This document shows, piece by piece, positions 1 to 7,095 of a stretch of DNA of 49,992 nucleotides. The position numbers and the translations under genes are program-made. The notes beneath the pieces are model-generated. The model had not been told where the DNA came from. It did not search any database and saw nothing but the letters and a program-made list of their open reading frames with translations. This DNA is from a virus, in IMG/VR virus record IMGVR_UViG_3300043449_000769, positions 1 through 49,992 of that record; one strand, written 5' to 3'. Position 1 is the first letter of the stretch; every line of letters begins with the position of its first letter.

Positions 1-47
1 TTTCATGAAAAAATATATATATATACCCCCCCCCCCCCCCTTTCATG
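1..47. repeat. TTTCATG repeat flanking AT run and C15 tract
   Basis: TTTCATG occurs at 1-7 and again at 41-47, bracketing an A-run, an alternating AT run and 15 consecutive C residues (26-40). Long C homopolymers are rare in phage DNA and prone to slippage and assembly error, so the exact tract length should not be trusted. Whether it marks a genome end, an origin or an assembly seam cannot be told. Confidence 0.5.
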
Positions 48-113
48 TAATTGAGTTGCTGCATACCGCGACGAACTCGTTCTGCCCGACCCTACCCCCC
101 TCTTTTTTGGCTG

Positions 114-199
114 TAACATTGTAACATTAGAAACATTGTATGCAAATCAAGCACTTAGAGCATAACATTAAAGTGACCATTTTATAACTTTGTAACATT
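114..199. repeat. TAACATT iteron-like repeats
   Basis: Four exact TAACATT copies lie at 114-120, 122-128, 163-169 and 193-199; three of them are preceded by G. A one-mismatch copy, AAACATT, is at 131-137. All are in the same orientation in an AT-rich, gene-free stretch. Short same-strand repeats of this kind are typical of initiator or regulator binding sites. No cognate protein can be assigned. Confidence 0.5.
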
Positions 200-324
200 A
201 TCCCGAGCACACTACAAATCAATGACTTACGACGTTTTCTTAAAGTAACCGCCTGTTTACCCCCTCAACCCGTGGTACAACGTTATAAACACGCTAAAAA
301 GTTGGCACGCTTTTCTTATGAATA

Positions 325-339
325 GTCAACGCTGTTGAC
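325..339. repeat. Inverted repeat GTCAAC-gct-GTTGAC
   Basis: A perfect 6-bp inverted repeat with a 3-base centre, in gene-free DNA. A related palindrome (TTGACA-A-TGTCAA) overlaps the promoter-like site at 42065-42092, so the same type of regulator could read both. This is inference from similarity only. Confidence 0.3.
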
Positions 340-389
340 CTAAAGCAGAAAAACTGGCGGAAACCCGTTGACACCCGCGCAAACCGGGA

Positions 390-412
390 TTAAGCTGTGG
401 CTTACAGCTTAA
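390..412. repeat. 9-bp stem-loop
   Basis: TTAAGCTGT (390-398) and ACAGCTTAA (404-412) are perfect reverse complements around a 5-base loop, GGCTT. No T-tract follows on either strand, so it is not a classic terminator. It could be a DNA structural element or a protein site. Confidence 0.5.
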
Positions 413-451
413 CTTCTTCACCCCGCAAATTTCCCCCGCTCCCGCCGCTAT

Positions 452-467
452 CTAGGCAGCTGCCTAG
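452..467. repeat. 16-bp perfect palindrome CTAGGCAGCTGCCTAG
   Basis: Uninterrupted two-fold symmetric 16-mer centred on CAGCTG, embedded in a pyrimidine-rich gene-free tract. A perfect palindrome of this length suggests a site for a dimeric protein. No function is assigned. Confidence 0.5.
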
Positions 468-574
468 TTACCGCGCCACCTACCTTCCCCCGCTGCTACT
501 ACTGCTACTCCAACAAATGGAACTATCACGCGACACTATCATGTCACTGTCATCAGGCCGCGAGAAATCGCGGG

Positions 575-600
575 CAAAAAAACCCCGCCGAAGCGGGGTT
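575..600 (-). terminator. Rho-independent terminator of the 618-1346 gene
   Basis: Read leftward, the sequence is a GC-rich stem AACCCCGC / GCGGGGTT (581-600) with a TTCG-type loop, followed directly by a run of T residues (A7 on the given strand, 576-582). It lies 18 bases past the stop of the leftward gene, which is where its terminator would be expected. Confidence 0.85.
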
Positions 601-617
601 CGTCAAGCGGGTCTGGC

Positions 618-1346
618 TTAGAGGCTTTCTAGTGCCTCAGTCAATAAATCCATAACGCTGGCCTTTCCGGCTTTTTCAGCCATATCTATGGCACGCTGGA
701 TTATATCCGCCAGCGACTCGCTGGCCTTGGTTTCCATTATGGCCTTGCCAGCTTCCACTGCCTTGGCCTTGGCTTGTTCCGCCTTGGCCTTGGCTTGTTC
801 CGCCTCGGCCTTTTTCTCTTCAAGATTGGCCTTGGCTTCCGCCACGCCTTTTTTCTCGACACTAGCCACAATGAGTGCGGCGCGTGCCAAGTCTACTTGC
901 GTTTTCGCTTCCTTGGCTTCCGCCTTGGCAGCATTCGCCGCTTTGGCTTCCGCCGATAACGTTACGGGTTCGCTGGCCTTGGGGGTGGCGCGACCGAAAT
1001 ATGCTCTCTGGTATTCTTGCCACACGTTATGCCGAATGGCGTTGATCCCGTTTACAATATCGGCTAGCTGGCGCGCTTTGTGAGAGGGCATTCCAAGGCG
1101 AGAGGCTTCCGCCTTCCGCGTTTCATCCTTCGTGCCCGTTCTGAATGCGGCGCAATTGATGCCACCAGCCTTTGCTGGCATCAAGGCTGGCGCGCCGAAT
1201 TCGGCTGATAACGTTTCCATTATTGCCTTGCGATCCCCATCTATTGTGCTGGCGCTGGCTTCCACGTCACGTACGCGCACCATAAGTGCCTCAGTGTCGA
1301 AGGAAGTTACGGTAACTACATTTGCGTTATTGGTTTTCGATTTCAT
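618..1346 (-). CDS. Ala/Lys/Glu-rich coiled-coil protein, unknown function
   Basis: Function not recognised. The protein is 242 residues from the ATG at 1346. A GTG at 1379 would add 11 residues, but that extension runs through the operator-like palindrome. The second half (about residues 135-205) is a long run of Ala, Lys and Glu with heptad-like spacing and repeated AEQAKAK units, matched by a direct repeat of about 21 bases in the DNA. It is predicted to be a helical coiled coil. The N-terminal part is more mixed in composition. The gene stands alone, points away from the terminase genes, and has its own promoter and terminator. That makes it a separately expressed, probably early or regulatory gene. 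Confidence 0.75.
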   Translation of the reverse strand: MKSKTNNANVVTVTSFDTEALMVRVRDVEASASTIDGDRKAIMETLSAEFGAPALMPAKAGGINCAAFRTGTKDETRKAEASRLGMPSHKARQLADIVNGINAIRHNVWQEYQRAYFGRATPKASEPVTLSAEAKAANAAKAEAKEAKTQVDLARAALIVASVEKKGVAEAKANLEEKKAEAEQAKAKAEQAKAKAVEAGKAIMETKASESLADIIQRAIDMAEKAGKASVMDLLTEALESL

Positions 1347-1367
1347 GCTAAGTGCCTCTTTATCTAT

Positions 1368-1383
1368 GTAGGTGGTCACCTAC
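1368..1383. promoter_or_regulatory. Operator-like inverted repeat GTAGGTG-gt-CACCTAC
   Basis: A perfect 7-bp inverted repeat with a 2-base centre sits between the predicted leftward promoter (1418-1447) and the ATG at 1346. The position fits repressor binding or a 5'-leader hairpin controlling the 618-1346 gene. Confidence 0.45.
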
Positions 1384-1711
1384 GTTGTGCCGGTGCGATA
1401 TTGCTCCGACTGAAACCAATATAGCATATCGTGGCACATTGTTCCAACCGGGCGACAGGGGCAAAACGGGCCAGACGCGACCCCACCGGGCGGGCAGGGG
1501 CCACTTAGGAGCGAAGGAGTCCCGCCTCCCCCCTACATACTAATCCACTCATCCCCCCACACTTTTTCCACAACTACATTACAATGTGGCACAGGAAACA
1601 CCCCCCTTACCTTTTCAAATCGCAACCCCCCGGGGGGTATATATTTTTTCAAAAAGCGCCGCTACACTGCGGGCCACCGGTATCCCCATACCTGCGAAGA
1701 CCTAAGCTGCT
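1384..1711. other. Gene-free region upstream of terminase genes
   Basis: No supported gene. It holds the leftward promoter at 1418-1447, a C6G6 palindrome (1626-1637) immediately followed by TATATA and a T-run (1638-1649), and several polypyrimidine stretches. I found no well-spaced rightward promoter for the terminase operon, although the TATATA next to the C6G6 palindrome is a candidate promoter element. Confidence 0.5.
1418..1447 (-). promoter_or_regulatory. Leftward sigma70-type promoter
   Basis: Reading leftward, TTGGAA (1442-1447) is followed by an 18-base spacer and TATATT (1418-1423). The -10 is preceded by TGC, giving an extended -10. It drives the 618-1346 gene. Confidence 0.55.
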
Positions 1712-2335
1712 ATGTCTATAGTGCACATTGAACCAACAGCGGAGCACCCGCTGCCCTACAGTCTCGATGCAGAGAAGTCCTCAACTTTCTTGGAAGAGAT
1801 GGCTGTTGCCGGGAACACCGTAGAGCTCCAGATGGAGCTTGGTGCGGAACTCGAGCTTGATCCCATTGATGCCGAGAGGCAGACCCGGCTAATTACCGAG
1901 GCCATCAAGAACAAGAAAACTTCCGAACTTAAGACGCCGAATACTGCTTTTGCTGCCGCAGCTTTCTTGCGTACGTACGGCCAGCAGCTGGCGCTTGATG
2001 TTGCTGTTACTAGAGCCGCTGTTACCAACAAGTTGATGGAGATTGCCAACTGCGGCGACCCGCGGTACGAGCTAAAAGCCCTTGAGTTGTTAGGTAAGCA
2101 CAGCGACGTGGGTTTGTTTACGGAGCGGAGTGAGGTCACCATCAACTACAAGAACCCCGAGGACTTGGAGAGGGCCATCAAGGAGCGCGTCAAGCGGCTT
2201 CTTAACGCTACTGTAGTAGAGACAGTACCTATCGGGGCGTCATTGGACGAAGAGTTGGGGGTCTTGGAGTCCCGTCCGAAGTTGGGTGACGAGCTTGATC
2301 TTCCTGCCCCCGACACCGAGGCGGCGAATGTTTGA
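1712..2335 (+). CDS. terS: Terminase small subunit (probable)
   Basis: A 207-residue protein directly upstream of the large terminase and overlapping it by 8 bases, the usual position of the DNA-recognition subunit. The central part (about residues 85-165) resembles phage small terminases: helices ending in a 'RYELKALELLGKHSDVGLF' type motif, followed by a basic amphipathic helix. The N-terminus is acidic, and the C-terminal 35 residues are acidic and Pro-rich, which suits contact with the large subunit. No strong Shine-Dalgarno precedes the ATG. The assignment rests mainly on position plus this motif. Confidence 0.7.
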   Translation: MSIVHIEPTAEHPLPYSLDAEKSSTFLEEMAVAGNTVELQMELGAELELDPIDAERQTRLITEAIKNKKTSELKTPNTAFAAAAFLRTYGQQLALDVAVTRAAVTNKLMEIANCGDPRYELKALELLGKHSDVGLFTERSEVTINYKNPEDLERAIKERVKRLLNATVVETVPIGASLDEELGVLESRPKLGDELDLPAPDTEAANV

Positions 2336-3845
2336 AGGGGTGAGCCTCAAGGACATCCCGACCATACTGCCTCTGCTATCCTCGTCAGAGCAGGAAAAGC
2401 TCCTCGCTGAGTTGGACCACTTGGGGGAGCTGAAAAAGCGTCAACTGGCGCAGACTCGGTTCCTTGAGTTCGTGAAAGACATGTGGCCTTCCTTTATAGG
2501 AGGCAGACACCACAAGATTATGGCGGAAGCCTTCGAGCGAGTGGCCCGCGGGGAGTTGAAACGCCTCATCATCAACATGCCACCCCGGCATACCAAGAGC
2601 GAATTCGCTTCATACCTGCTCCCTGCGTGGTTTTTGGGGCGATTTCCGCACAAAAAGGTCATCCAGACCTCCCACACTGCCGAGTTGGCCACTGGTTTTG
2701 GTCGTAAAGTGCGAAATTTGGTCGATCAGGAGGCTTACACTGCCGTTTTTCCTGACGTGCAGCTGCAAACTGACTCAAAAGCGGCGGGTAGGTGGGCGAC
2801 TAACAAGGGTGGTGACTACTTTGCCATCGGTGTGGGGGGTGCGGTGACTGGGAAGGGTGCCGACCTGCTCATTATTGACGATCCGCACTCCGAACAAGAG
2901 GCCACCATGGCCGAGACTAACCCGGAGATATACGACAAGACCTACGAGTGGTACACCTCCGGCCCCCGGCAGCGTCTGCAACCGGGTGGGGCCATTGTCA
3001 TCGTCGCTACCAGATGGTCCAAAAAAGACTTGACCGGGCAGGTGATAAAAGCGGCGGCGCAGCGCAACGGAGAGGAGTGGGAGGTCATTGAGTTTCCTGC
3101 CATCATGCCCTCGGGCAAGCCGCTGTGGCCGGAGTTTTGGCCCATCGAGCAGTTGGAGGCGTTGCGTCAGGAGCTGCCCAACGGCAAGTGGATGGCGCAG
3201 TACCAACAGCAGCCCACCTCCGACGTGTCTGCCATCGTCAAGCGCGAGTGGTGGAAAATGTGGACCGAGGATGACCCACCCCCCTGTGATTTCATCATCC
3301 AATCGTGGGATACTGCGTTTTTGAAGACCGAGCGCTCTGACTACTCTGCTTGTACGACGTGGGGGGTGTTTTATCATCCCGACGACCGAGGAGAACTCCA
3401 AGCCAACATTATCCTGTTGAATTCGTTCAAGAGCAGGATGGAGTTTCCCGAGCTGAAGCAGCGTGCGCAGCGGGAGTACACTGAGTGGCAACCGGACTCG
3501 TTGATCGTCGAGGCCAAAGCGTCGGGTGCGCCGCTGGTGTTTGAGCTGCGGGCGATGGGGATACCAGTGCAGGAGTTCACCCCGACCAAGGGTAACGACA
3601 AGATTGCACGACTCAACGCGGTGGCTGATATGTTTGCCTCCGGCATGGTCTGGGTGCCCCAGACGCGTTGGGCGGAAGAGTTGATGGAGGAGGTGGCCAG
3701 TTTTCCTTCCGGTGAGCACGATGACTTGGTGGACTCCATGTCCCAAGCCTTGATGCGGTTCCGCAAGGGCGGCTTCATTCGCCTCCCGTCGGACGAGCGG
3801 GAAGAAGTTCGTGGGTTCAGGCGGCGTAAGGGAGGGTATTACTAA
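2328..3845 (+). CDS. terL: Terminase large subunit (packaging ATPase/nuclease)
   Basis: ATP-driven motor that packages DNA through the portal and cuts the concatemer. From the ATG at 2328 (505 residues, GAGG just upstream) there is an N-terminal ATPase with a Walker A-like PPRHTKS (about residues 85-91), a Walker B LLIIDDP (about 180-186) and the coupling segment IVIVATRW. A C-terminal RNase H-fold nuclease follows, with likely metal ligands D328 (SWDTAF), E395 (SLIVEAKAS) and D465/D466 (GEHDDLVDS). An upstream in-frame ATG at 2286 would overlap terS by 50 bases and has no good ribosome-binding site. Length is normal for the family. The stop overlaps the next ATG (TAATG). Confidence 0.95.
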   Translation: MFEGVSLKDIPTILPLLSSSEQEKLLAELDHLGELKKRQLAQTRFLEFVKDMWPSFIGGRHHKIMAEAFERVARGELKRLIINMPPRHTKSEFASYLLPAWFLGRFPHKKVIQTSHTAELATGFGRKVRNLVDQEAYTAVFPDVQLQTDSKAAGRWATNKGGDYFAIGVGGAVTGKGADLLIIDDPHSEQEATMAETNPEIYDKTYEWYTSGPRQRLQPGGAIVIVATRWSKKDLTGQVIKAAAQRNGEEWEVIEFPAIMPSGKPLWPEFWPIEQLEALRQELPNGKWMAQYQQQPTSDVSAIVKREWWKMWTEDDPPPCDFIIQSWDTAFLKTERSDYSACTTWGVFYHPDDRGELQANIILLNSFKSRMEFPELKQRAQREYTEWQPDSLIVEAKASGAPLVFELRAMGIPVQEFTPTKGNDKIARLNAVADMFASGMVWVPQTRWAEELMEEVASFPSGEHDDLVDSMSQALMRFRKGGFIRLPSDEREEVRGFRRRKGGYY

Positions 3846-4057
3846 TGGCTGACCCACTCGACTGGCTCCGTAGCAACATGCCCAGCTTTACGCCCGAGAC
3901 AAAGGCGCTGGCCAGAGTAAGGTTGAAGGACTGTAAAGTCTGTCCTCAGTTAATCAGGGCGACTGGGCAGTGCCGCGAGTGCGGCTGCATAATGCCGGTC
4001 AAGGTGTTTTTCCGTAATGCAAAGTGCCCACTGGATAAGTGGGGAGAGGCGGAGTAG
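3845..4057 (+). CDS. Small zinc-ribbon-like protein
   Basis: A 70-residue protein whose start overlaps the terL stop. Six cysteines (about C30, C33, C43, C46, C48, C61) are arranged CxxC, then CxxCxC, then C, which suits one zinc-ribbon fold with an additional ligand. Small Cys-rich proteins of this form occur between terminase and portal in other phages, but their role is not established. Tight coupling to the packaging genes implies co-expression. It could be a packaging accessory or a regulatory protein; the sequence does not decide. Confidence 0.7.
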   Translation: MADPLDWLRSNMPSFTPETKALARVRLKDCKVCPQLIRATGQCRECGCIMPVKVFFRNAKCPLDKWGEAE

Positions 4058-4059
4058 AT

Positions 4060-6486
4060 ATGGCAATAGATAAGAGCATGTACGCCGCCCCGTTGGGGTT
4101 GGACAGTCTTGGTGCCGACATGCCGGCGCTGGAAATTGAGATCGTCAACCCCGAGCGGGTGGTGCTCGATGACGGCAGTGTGGAGATCACGCTGGCGCCG
4201 GGACCGGATGCCAACAGTCTCGAAGGGGCTCCGTTTGATGCCAACCTTGCCGAGTATCTGGACGACAACGTGCTAACCGGGCTCTCCTCCGACCTGATGG
4301 GCGAGGTGGATGCCGACATTCAGGGGCGCAAAGAGTGGGCGGATACATTCGTCAAGGGGCTTGAGGTACTGGGCTTCAAGTACGAGATGCGCACCGACCC
4401 GTGGGAGGACGCCTGCGGGGTCTACTCCACCATCCTTGCCGAAGCAGCCATACGCTTCCAAGCCGAGACCATGAGCGAGACATTCCCCGCTGCAGGTCCA
4501 GTGAAGACCAAGATTCTTGGGGAAGTCACCCGAGAGAAGGAAGAAGCTGCCGAGCGCGTCAGGACAGATATGAACTACGAGCTGACCGATGTGATGACCG
4601 AGTACCGCCCCGAGCATGAGCGGATGCTCTACGCCTTGGGTCTGGCGGGGTCTGCGTTCAAGAAGGTGTACTACGACCCGACGCTGGGTCGCCAAGTGGC
4701 TATCTACCTCCCAGCGGAAGATGTCATCGTGCCCTACGGCGCCTCCCACCTCGAGACTGCCGAGCGTGTCACCCACGTCATGCGCAAGACCGAGAACGAG
4801 ATGGCCAAGCTGCAAGCAGCGGGCTTCTACCGGGACGTCGAGCTGGGTGAGCCGACCCCATACCACACGGACATTGAAGAGAAGAAGGCCGAGGAAGGTG
4901 GCTTCTCCATCACCCAAGATAACCGGTTCTCGCTGTATGAAGTGCACGCTAACCTCGTGATTGACGGGGTGGACGACGAGGACGAGCTGGCCAAGCCTTA
5001 CGTTGTGACCATCGAGAAGGGCACCGGCCTTGTGCTGGCCGTCCGCCGCAACTGGAACCCTGATGACCCCCTTGAGCTTAAGCGGCAGCACTTCGTGCAC
5101 TACGTGTACGTGCCGGGCTTCGGGTTCTACGGTCTCGGTTTGATCCACATTATTGGCGGCTACGCCAAGGCCGGTACGTCTATTATTCGCCAGCTTGTTG
5201 ATGCGGGTACGCTGAGTAACTTGCCCGGGGGGCTCAAATCACGCGGCCTGCGTGTGAAGGGCGACGACACCCCCATCGCCCCGGGCGAGTTCAGAGATGT
5301 GGATGTACCAAGCGGCTCCATCCGCGACAACATCCTCCCGCTACCTTACAAGGAACCAAGCCAGACCCTGCTGGCGTTGCTGAATCAGATCACTGAAGAG
5401 GGACGACGTTTAGGCGCCATCTCTGACATGAACATCAGTGATATGAGCGCTAATGCGCCAGTGGGGACCACACTTGCTCTCCTCGAACGCACACTGAAAC
5501 CGATGGCCGCGGTGCAATCCCGCGTGCACTACGCGATGAAGCAGGAGTTCAAACTCCTCCGCAAGATCATCGCCGAATACGCCCCGACTGAGTACACCTA
5601 CGTCCCCGAGCGCGGTGAACCCCGTGCGCGTCAGGATGACTACGCCATGGTCGAGGTCATTCCGGTCAGCGACCCCAACAGCAGCACCATGGCGCAACGG
5701 GTTGTGCAGTACCAAGCCGTGCTGCAAATGGCTCAAGGGGCTCCCCAGATATACGACCTGCCGATGTTGCACCGCCAGATGATCGAGGTGATGGGCATCA
5801 AGAACGCCGACAAGTTGGTCCCGTCCTCGAAAGACGCCAAACCAGCCGATCCAGTGAGCGAGAACATGGCGGCGCTGGTCGGCAAACCGATGAAGGCATT
5901 CATTTATCAAGATCACGACGCCCACATGGCCACCCACCAAGCGTTCATGCAGGACCCGATGATTATGGCCACTATTGGGCAAAACCCGATGGCGCAGCAG
6001 GTCATGGGGGCGCTACAAGCGCACATGGCTGAACACTTGGCGTTTGCTTACCGCAAGCAGATGGAAGACAAGCTGGGTGTGCCGCTGCCCGCGCCCGACG
6101 AAGAGATGCCGGAAGAGATGGAGATTCAGCTCTCTCGTCTGTTGGCTGACGCCGGTCGTCAGGTTGCTCAGGCCCATCAGCAAGAGGCTGCGCAGCAACA
6201 GGCACAACAGCAGCAACAAGACCCAGCCTTCCAGCTCCAGCAGCAGGAAGTGCAGATCAAGGCGCAGGAAGTACAGCGCAAGACCCAGAAAGACCAGACC
6301 GACGCTGCCCTTGCTGCCGAGAAGCTCCAGCTTGAGAAAACCAAGGTTCAAATCAACGCCGTTGCCGAGGGAGAGAAACTCGACGCCGCGCAGCGCCAGC
6401 ACAAACGCAAGACCGATATAGACGTGGCCAAAACCATGCTCAGTATGAATAAGCTACAGCAACCTAAACCGCCGGGGAGACGATAG
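4060..6486 (+). CDS. Portal protein
   Basis: Forms the dodecameric ring at the capsid vertex through which DNA enters and to which the tail attaches. It is 808 residues from ATG 4060, preceded by the strong GGGGAGAGGCGGAG. An alternative start 7 codons upstream lacks this spacing. The size fits the large podovirus-type portals. The middle part carries the aromatic/Gly-rich block around 'VYVPGFGFYGLGL' and a helical segment with 'APVGTTLALLERTLKPM', seen in this portal group. The last 150 residues are Gln-rich with runs of Q and a basic helical tail, probably a coiled-coil barrel reaching into the capsid. Position between terminase and scaffold supports the call. Confidence 0.88.
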   Translation: MAIDKSMYAAPLGLDSLGADMPALEIEIVNPERVVLDDGSVEITLAPGPDANSLEGAPFDANLAEYLDDNVLTGLSSDLMGEVDADIQGRKEWADTFVKGLEVLGFKYEMRTDPWEDACGVYSTILAEAAIRFQAETMSETFPAAGPVKTKILGEVTREKEEAAERVRTDMNYELTDVMTEYRPEHERMLYALGLAGSAFKKVYYDPTLGRQVAIYLPAEDVIVPYGASHLETAERVTHVMRKTENEMAKLQAAGFYRDVELGEPTPYHTDIEEKKAEEGGFSITQDNRFSLYEVHANLVIDGVDDEDELAKPYVVTIEKGTGLVLAVRRNWNPDDPLELKRQHFVHYVYVPGFGFYGLGLIHIIGGYAKAGTSIIRQLVDAGTLSNLPGGLKSRGLRVKGDDTPIAPGEFRDVDVPSGSIRDNILPLPYKEPSQTLLALLNQITEEGRRLGAISDMNISDMSANAPVGTTLALLERTLKPMAAVQSRVHYAMKQEFKLLRKIIAEYAPTEYTYVPERGEPRARQDDYAMVEVIPVSDPNSSTMAQRVVQYQAVLQMAQGAPQIYDLPMLHRQMIEVMGIKNADKLVPSSKDAKPADPVSENMAALVGKPMKAFIYQDHDAHMATHQAFMQDPMIMATIGQNPMAQQVMGALQAHMAEHLAFAYRKQMEDKLGVPLPAPDEEMPEEMEIQLSRLLADAGRQVAQAHQQEAAQQQAQQQQQDPAFQLQQQEVQIKAQEVQRKTQKDQTDAALAAEKLQLEKTKVQINAVAEGEKLDAAQRQHKRKTDIDVAKTMLSMNKLQQPKPPGRR

Positions 6487-6489
6487 TCC

Positions 6490-6690
6490 ATGGCAAAAAC
6501 CGTCTTTGACGTGCTCGAGGAAAAAATCGCTGCCCAACAGCGCAACTTTGAAGAACACCTGAGTGCTGGAGGAGCTAAAGACTTCCCAGAGTACAGGGAT
6601 ACGTGCGGAGTGATCCGGGGTCTAGCTATCGCACGGCGTGAACTATCCGACCTTTTGCGTGTGTACAAGGAACAGAACGATGATGACTGA
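6490..6690 (+). CDS. Small conserved head-module protein, unknown
   Basis: A 66-residue, highly charged helical protein starting 3 bases after the portal stop. The body reads as one or two amphipathic helices, with 'EKIAAQQRNFEEHL' early and an acidic DDD end. No catalytic motif or membrane segment. Its end overlaps the start of the GroES-like gene, so the two are translationally coupled. Function not recognised. Confidence 0.75.
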   Translation: MAKTVFDVLEEKIAAQQRNFEEHLSAGGAKDFPEYRDTCGVIRGLAIARRELSDLLRVYKEQNDDD

Positions 6691-7084
6691 ATTGGAACTA
6701 CAACGTAGAGCCAAGATCGAGCAAGAAGAACAAACACAAGCAGAGTTGGAAGCGTCGATACCAAAGCCTGTGGGCTATCGTCTGCTGATTGCCCTTCCCA
6801 ACGTAGAAGAAACTTTTGGAGACAGCGGGATCGTCAAAGCCATCAAAACGGTGAGGGAGGAGTACATCCTGTCCACCATTGGGCTTGTGTTGGACGTGGG
6901 CGAGCAAGCGTATTCGGACCCTGACCGGTTCCCGAACGGGCCTTGGTGCAAACCGGGCGACTACGTGATGTTCAGAGCAAATACCGGAACGCGATTCAAG
7001 ATTGGCGACCAAGAATACCGACTGATGAACGATGACTCAGTCGAAGCGGTCGTCCCCAATCCCAAAGCAATCTCCCGTGCGTGA
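6680..7084 (+). CDS. GroES-like co-chaperonin
   Basis: A probable phage Cpn10 that would cap the host GroEL ring, here probably for folding of the capsid protein. It is 134 residues from ATG 6680; AAGG lies 9 bases upstream. The family layout is visible: 'GYRLLIALPNVEE' as first strand, a mobile-loop equivalent with SGIVKA, 'GLVLDVGEQAY', then 'KPGDYVMF' and 'TRFKIGDQEYRLMNDDS' matching the GroES pattern of VGDKVLF followed by the closing strand. An N-terminal extension of about 30 charged residues is unusual for GroES. T4 Gp31 is the classic phage example of this role. Confidence 0.75.
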   Translation: MMTELELQRRAKIEQEEQTQAELEASIPKPVGYRLLIALPNVEETFGDSGIVKAIKTVREEYILSTIGLVLDVGEQAYSDPDRFPNGPWCKPGDYVMFRANTGTRFKIGDQEYRLMNDDSVEAVVPNPKAISRA

Positions 7085-7095
7085 GGAAATAAACC

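Larger units (their letters stand above)
1..617. other. Gene-free, repeat-rich left region
   Basis: No convincing gene lies here. The stretch holds an (AT)n run and a C15 tract (about 10-40), repeated TAACATT words (114-199), a GTCAAC/GTTGAC inverted repeat (325-339), a 9-bp stem-loop (390-412), a pyrimidine-rich tract (413-495) containing a 16-bp palindrome (452-467), and a leftward terminator (575-600). The first 240 bases are visibly AT-richer than the coding genome. This mix fits a regulatory region or replication origin between transcription units, but no function is shown by the sequence alone. Confidence 0.6.

Noticed and set aside
397-621. Rightward open frame of 74 codons in the left region
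   Set aside because: GTG start without ribosome site; runs through the hairpin, palindrome, pyrimidine tract and the leftward terminator; composition (Leu/Pro/Ser runs) reflects low-complexity DNA.
1564-1572. DnaA-box-like TTTTCCACA
   Set aside because: Single copy with one mismatch to TTATCCACA; not enough for an origin call.
1612-1649. Rightward promoter TTTTCA / TATATA before the terminase genes
   Set aside because: Spacer of about 20 bases and poor -35; kept only as a note in the gene-free region.
2775-3857. Leftward 360-codon open frame inside terL
   Set aside because: Antisense shadow of the large terminase; His/Arg/Leu-rich composition and no ribosome site.
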